Source: Bacillota bacterium (GTDB lineage: Bacteria; Bacillota; Dethiobacteria; Dethiobacterales; Dethiobacteraceae). Taken from it: a DNA stretch of 9,108 nt. The notes below the pieces were generated by a model, which was given only the letters and a program-made list of their open reading frames with translations, was not told where the DNA came from and did not search any database. The position numbers and the translations under genes were made by a program. Location of the stretch: positions 1 to 9,108 of the forward strand of contig DUUE01000103.1 in the NCBI GenBank assembly GCA_012841735.1. The letters are read 5' to 3'. Positions within the stretch are counted from its first letter, which is position 1. The number at the start of each line of letters is the position of its first letter. Shown here in pieces: positions 6,436 through 9,108 of this stretch.

Positions 6436-6927
6436 TATCAGCCTGCCAATATATTGCATGCTTGTTTTATATTCAGCTTTTTCCGGCATCAGCCGGGCAG
6501 CTTTGGCATACCAGTGCCAGGCAAGACCCAGTTCATCCAGTTTGTAACAGGCATAGCCCAGTGCCGCCGCACAGCTTGCACTCTCAGGTTTCAGGCACCA
6601 GGCCTGTTCAAGATAGGGAAGGGCTTCTTCAACCCGGCCACAGCGGCAGTAGGCAATTCCCAGGTTTAAAAAGAGCGGGGCATAATCGGTGCAGCTGCGG
6701 ACAGCCTGCTCATAAGCCCAGATGGCGGCTTCATCATCGCCTAGCTTGACCCAGCAGTTGCCCAAATTAAAAAAGGCAGGCCAGCAGTCCGGATCGCACA
6801 CTACTGCCGACAACAGGTAAAATGTTGCCTCCCGGTATGCACCGCGCAGCATATAACATGCACCCTGCCGGTTATATGCGGCGGCGACTGTCTCTTGATC
6901 GTGATCCGTTACTGGTTGAAAACGCAT
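6418..6927 (-). CDS. Cysteine-rich TPR-repeat protein, inverted within the flagellar cluster
   Basis: This 169-residue protein is made almost entirely of tetratricopeptide repeats, about four of 34 residues each at 15-48, 49-82, 83-116 and 117-150. Each has the TPR pattern: for example AYNRQGACYMLRGAYREA, AFFNLGNCWVKLGDDEAA, LFLNLGIAYCRCGRVEEA and AALGYACYKLDELGLA. There is no signal peptide or membrane segment, so it is probably a cytoplasmic protein-binding scaffold. No specific partner can be named. It has 10 cysteines, a high share for a protein this size, without a clear metal-binding spacing. It is the only minus-strand gene in the window, diverging from fliM and overlapping the fapA stop by 18 bases. 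The start ATG (complement of 6925-6927) has a GGGGGG ribosome binding site about 6 bases upstream. Coding is well supported by repeat structure. A link to motility is inference from position only. Confidence 0.85.
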   Translation of the reverse strand: MRFQPVTDHDQETVAAAYNRQGACYMLRGAYREATFYLLSAVVCDPDCWPAFFNLGNCWVKLGDDEAAIWAYEQAVRSCTDYAPLFLNLGIAYCRCGRVEEALPYLEQAWCLKPESASCAAALGYACYKLDELGLAWHWYAKAARLMPEKAEYKTSMQYIGRLISVAGP

Positions 6928-7053
6928 TGTGAACCCCCCGGTAAATATTTCCTTACAGGAAAGTATAAGCAGCGGCAGGGAGATTTATGCATAAAAGTAT
7001 TACTTTTTCGCTGTCCGGTTGCGGGGGCAGACTTGCGGAATGGTGGTGGACTG
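6928..7053. promoter_or_regulatory. Divergent intergenic region between the TPR gene and fliM; likely promoters for both
   Basis: This 126-bp gap separates two oppositely transcribed genes, so it should contain at least the TPR gene promoter. It probably also holds a promoter for fliM, since the strand change cuts fliM off from the upstream block. It is more AT-rich than its surroundings. On the plus strand TATAAG (6964-6969) is a fair -10, but there is no good -35. On the minus strand TATACT (complement of 6962-6967) is a fair -10, again with a weak -35. TAAA at 6942 lies near the right distance for a sigma-28 -35, but the matching -10 (AAGTATAA) is a poor fit to GCCGATAA. The region contains a 15-bp palindrome at 6993-7007. 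The function is inferred from layout. Confidence 0.45.
6993..7007. repeat. Perfect 15-bp palindrome AAAAGTA-T-TACTTTT
   Basis: Two 7-base arms are exact inverted copies around a central T at 7000. The short centre suits a dimeric DNA-binding protein better than an RNA hairpin. It lies between the TPR gene and fliM, about 47 bases before the fliM start and downstream of the weak plus-strand -10 candidate. It may be an operator. It may also be chance in an AT-rich stretch. Confidence 0.4.
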
Positions 7054-8034
7054 ATGAAAGACGTATTGTCACAATCTGAAATTGATTCCCTGATCCAGGC
7101 ATTGACGGCAGGTGAATTTGATGACAGCAAGGCGGCTGAACAGGATACTTTGCAGGTCAGGGATTATGACTTCCGGCGTCCGAACAAATTTTCCAAGGAG
7201 CAAATGCGCACACTGCGCATTGTGCATGAAAATTTTGCCAGAGTACTGTCCAATTTCCTGACGGCTTACCTGCGCACCAATATTCAGATCAAGCTGGCGA
7301 CAGTTTCCCAGGTTACCTTTGAGGAATTTATCTTTTCCCTGCCCACACCTACCGTCATGACCATTTTTACCGCAGCGGAGACGCTTGGCAGTGCCATGCT
7401 GGAAACCAACCCGCAATTTGTGTTTCCCATTATTGACCTGCTGTTTGGCGGTAAAGGGACAATGCCGGCGACTGTGCGGGAACTGACAGAAATTGAGCTG
7501 ACAGTAATGCGCAGAATTATGACAAAAATACTGGAAAACCTGCGATATGCCTGGGAAGATGTGTATCTGTTGACGCCGGAAATTGAAAATATAGATACCA
7601 ATCCCCAGTTCAACCAGATGATTGCTTCCACGGAAACGGTGGCTTTAATGACTTTCAGCACGGAAATCGGGGAGGCAAAAGGCCTGATCAATGTCTGCTT
7701 TCCCTACATAACACTGGAACCGGTTATTCCCAATCTGACGGCACAGCACTGGTTTTCCGCTTCCCGCACAGGTGAACGGGATAATCGCCTGCTGGAGAAG
7801 GGACTGGAACCGGTGGACGTGGAACTGACCGCCGTCCTGGGCCATACCGATGTGCGGCTGGAGGATTTTCTGCAGTTTGAAGTGGGAGATGTAATTTTGC
7901 TGGAGCAAAAGATTAACAGCCCCATGAATTTACTGGTGGAAGGCCGGCCCATGTTTGAGGTGCAGGCCGGTATTTTCCAGGGCAGGCGGGCAGTGCAGCT
8001 GCTGGCCGTAAAGGAGGAGCGGCACAATGAGTGA
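7054..8034 (+). CDS. fliM: Flagellar motor switch protein FliM
   Basis: FliM is the C-ring protein that binds CheY-P and FliG and sets the direction of rotation. From ATG 7054 the product is 326 residues, a normal length. The N-terminal CheY-binding peptide is present as LSQSEIDSLI (5-14). The middle CheC-like domain follows, with DFRRPNKFSKEQMRTL, NFARVLSNFLTAYLR, and the GGKG of the FliG-binding GGxG motif at 132-135 within DLLFGGKG. The C-terminal SPOA (FliN-like) domain occupies about 245-320, ending with MFEVQAGIFQGRRAVQLL. The open frame continues upstream to 6895, but 7054 is the family start, preceded by a weak GGTGG site (7045-7049). The stop overlaps the start of fliN by 8 bases, and fliN's ribosome binding site lies inside fliM, so the two are probably translated in a coupled way. 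Confidence 0.95.
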   Translation: MKDVLSQSEIDSLIQALTAGEFDDSKAAEQDTLQVRDYDFRRPNKFSKEQMRTLRIVHENFARVLSNFLTAYLRTNIQIKLATVSQVTFEEFIFSLPTPTVMTIFTAAETLGSAMLETNPQFVFPIIDLLFGGKGTMPATVRELTEIELTVMRRIMTKILENLRYAWEDVYLLTPEIENIDTNPQFNQMIASTETVALMTFSTEIGEAKGLINVCFPYITLEPVIPNLTAQHWFSASRTGERDNRLLEKGLEPVDVELTAVLGHTDVRLEDFLQFEVGDVILLEQKINSPMNLLVEGRPMFEVQAGIFQGRRAVQLLAVKEERHNE

Positions 8035-8407
8035 TGCCTTTTTAACCCAGGAAGAAATCGATGCTTTGTTGCCCGACCTGATGTCGGAAAGCCGCGGGGA
8101 GGACGGGCGACAGGCCGTGCCCGGCAACACTGCTGCAAGTCAGGCTGCGTCGCAGCTTGACCGCATTCTGGAGATCCCGCTGCAGCTGCGTGTAACACTG
8201 GGAGAAGCAACAAAAAGCCTGCAGGATGTCCTTTCCCTGATTCCCGGTTCCATTGTGGAATTTGACAGGTCCGTCAGCGAACCGGTGGATATTTTGCTGA
8301 ACGACAAGCTGATTGCCCGGGGGACAGTGGTGACTGTGGGTGAAAATTTCGGTGTCCGCATCACGGAAATTGTAACCCAGGCGGACCGTTTACATAAAAT
8401 GGGGTAA
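8027..8407 (+). CDS. fliN: Flagellar motor switch protein FliN with an N-terminal EIDALL peptide
   Basis: This is a C-ring subunit of 126 residues. The C-terminal SPOA domain spans about 45-120 (RILEIPLQLRVTLGEATKSL, LIPGSIVEFD, EPVDILLNDKLIARGTVV, then ENFGVRITEIV), which is the diagnostic FliN pattern. The first 15 residues contain LTQEEIDALL, the short motif that FliM and Bacillus FliY use to bind CheY-P. A low-complexity linker rich in A, Q and S (about 18-42) joins it to the SPOA domain. The ribosome binding site AAGGAGGAG (8011-8019) is strong and 7 bases from the ATG. A full-length FliY begins further downstream, so the cluster has two FliN-type gene positions. Whether this short FliN and FliY share the C-ring or substitute for each other cannot be seen. 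Confidence 0.92.
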   Translation: MSDAFLTQEEIDALLPDLMSESRGEDGRQAVPGNTAASQAASQLDRILEIPLQLRVTLGEATKSLQDVLSLIPGSIVEFDRSVSEPVDILLNDKLIARGTVVTVGENFGVRITEIVTQADRLHKMG

Positions 8408-8506
8408 GAGCGGGACAAAAGTCCTGTTTCCCCTGTATGCTGACGGCAAAAACAGGAAAAAGCGGCTTTGTGTCGAAAACGGAGCTTGTAGGAAAGGGGA
8501 GAGAAG
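8408..8506 (+). promoter_or_regulatory. fliN-fliY intergenic region with two mutually exclusive hairpins
   Basis: The 99-bp gap is long compared with the overlapping junctions around it. Hairpin 1 is CGGGAC (8411-8416), loop AAAA, GTCCTG (8421-8426): 6 pairs with one G-T wobble, followed only by TTT. Hairpin 2 is TCCTGTTT (8422-8429) with AAACAGGA (8450-8457), an exact 8-base stem with a 20-base loop. They share bases 8422-8426, so only one can form at a time. Neither has a proper U-tract, so I do not call a terminator. The arrangement could tune fliY expression or RNA stability. The fliY ribosome binding site (AGGGGAG, 8495-8501) lies outside both. Confidence 0.35.
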
Positions 8507-9108
8507 GTGGCAAGACTTACTCCGCTACAACTGGATGCACTGGGTGAAAGCGGCAATATTGCCATGGGGGCCGCCGCCACAGCCCTGTCGCAGCTTTTGG
8601 GCCAACAGGTCCAGATTACCACACCGCATCTGACTTACCGGACAATGAAAGAAATCCGGGATGCCCATCCCGTTCCCTGTGTGCTGATCCGTGTGCATTA
8701 TAAACGCGGCCTGCAGGGCAGCAATATTTTTATTCTTTCTGAACAAGATGCAGGCATTATTGCCAATTTGATGATGGGCAATCCGGAGCAGCCGGCCCCG
8801 GAAACCCTGGATGAGCTGTATTTAAGTGCCGTCAGTGAGGCCATGAACCAGATGATGGGTTCATCCGCCACGGCGATGTCAGAAATGTTCGGCCGCATCA
8901 TCGACATTACCCCGCCGGAACTGGAGTATATCACCAATTTGCAGGAAGCGGACAGCGAACAGGTGGAAATCGCCGATGAGCAGGAAGTAATCCAGATTGC
9001 CTTTAAACTGACGGTAGGCAACCACATTAACAGCACCATGCTGCAGATCGTACCCGAGGAATTTGCCGTCACGTTGGTGGAAGAAATGCTGGGGCCGCTG
9101 AGCGGCGT
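8507..9108 (+). CDS. fliY: FliY, motor switch phosphatase with CheC domain (3' end outside window)
   Basis: FliY is the Gram-positive C-ring protein that combines a CheC-like CheY-P phosphatase with a C-terminal FliN-type domain. About 200 residues are visible and the frame is open to the window end. Both phosphatase sites of the CheC pseudo-repeat are intact: ExxN at E14/N17 in LGESGNIAMGAAATALS, and ExxN at E111/N114 in SAVSEAMNQMMGSSATAMS. The text around them (ITTP, GSNIFILSEQDAGIIANLMMG, IDITPPELEYI) matches FliY rather than standalone CheC as I recall the B. subtilis sequence. The start is GTG 8507. An in-frame TAG at 8489-8491 rules out a longer N-terminus, and AGGGGAG (8495-8501) is well placed. 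The protein therefore lacks the N-terminal EIDALL peptide of Bacillus FliY. A lone CheC or CheX cannot be fully excluded until the 3' end is seen. Confidence 0.88.
   Translation, partial: MARLTPLQLDALGESGNIAMGAAATALSQLLGQQVQITTPHLTYRTMKEIRDAHPVPCVLIRVHYKRGLQGSNIFILSEQDAGIIANLMMGNPEQPAPETLDELYLSAVSEAMNQMMGSSATAMSEMFGRIIDITPPELEYITNLQEADSEQVEIADEQEVIQIAFKLTVGNHINSTMLQIVPEEFAVTLVEEMLGPLSG

Noticed and set aside
6483..6496. Hairpin CCGGC-ATCA-GCCGG near the fapA 3' end as a terminator
   Set aside because: The T-run lies upstream rather than downstream of the stem on the plus strand and reads as A's on the minus strand. The stem is within TPR coding sequence.
6942..6968. Sigma-28 promoter upstream of fliM
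   Set aside because: TAAA is present at a suitable distance, but the -10 AAGTATAA matches GCCGATAA only in its last four bases, too weak to call.
6987..7079. 31-codon ORF upstream of and overlapping fliM, a possible leader peptide
   Set aside because: It has a fair GGGAG site, but its three consecutive Trp codons come from the GGTGGTGG stretch before fliM, and the product resembles no known peptide. Too short to support without conservation data.
8408..8506. c-di-GMP riboswitch between fliN and fliY
   Set aside because: The region contains hairpins and an AACAGG sequence, but the conserved GEMM core segments were not found.

Overview
The window is a stretch of a flagellar and motility gene cluster from a motile Bacillota (Firmicutes) bacterium. 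The evidence is FlhF, FlhG, SigD, a SwrB/DUF6115-like protein and a FliY of the CheC-phosphatase type, which is the Gram-positive switch component. The DNA is GC-rich by eye, with mostly G/C third codon positions and strong purine-rich ribosome binding sites. This suggests a Clostridia or Negativicutes lineage rather than Bacillus, but the sequence alone does not decide it. No rRNA, tRNA, mobile element, CRISPR array or clear intrinsic terminator was seen.

Layout. Bases 1-4918 form a tight plus-strand block: the 3' part of flhF, flhG (MinD-like ATPase), a PilZ c-di-GMP receptor, the flagellar sigma factor sigD/fliA, a membrane-anchored SwrB-like protein, a probable small single-pass membrane protein with a non-AUG start, and the rod genes flgF and flgG. 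A DUF342/FapA gene follows at 4951-6435. The pattern is then broken by one minus-strand gene, a cysteine-rich TPR protein (6418-6927) that converges on and overlaps the end of fapA. A 126-bp divergent region containing a perfect 15-bp palindrome leads into the switch genes: fliM, fliN and, after a 99-bp gap with two competing hairpins, the start of fliY, which runs off the window.

How the genes work together. FlhF and FlhG set the place and number of flagella. SigD transcribes late flagellar genes, and the SwrB-like protein probably helps basal-body maturation. FlgF and FlgG build the rod. FliM, FliN and FliY form the C-ring switch that reads CheY-P, with FliY also dephosphorylating it. The PilZ protein would tie rotation or assembly to c-di-GMP. 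Compared with the Bacillus subtilis fla/che operon, the che genes that lie between flhG and sigD are absent here and a pilZ gene stands in their place.

Most of the window is well-understood flagellar biology. The points most worth a second look are the unannotated small membrane ORF at 3224-3340, the CheY-binding EIDALL peptide carried by FliN while FliY starts without one, the inverted TPR gene, and the two intergenic regions with possible regulatory structure.
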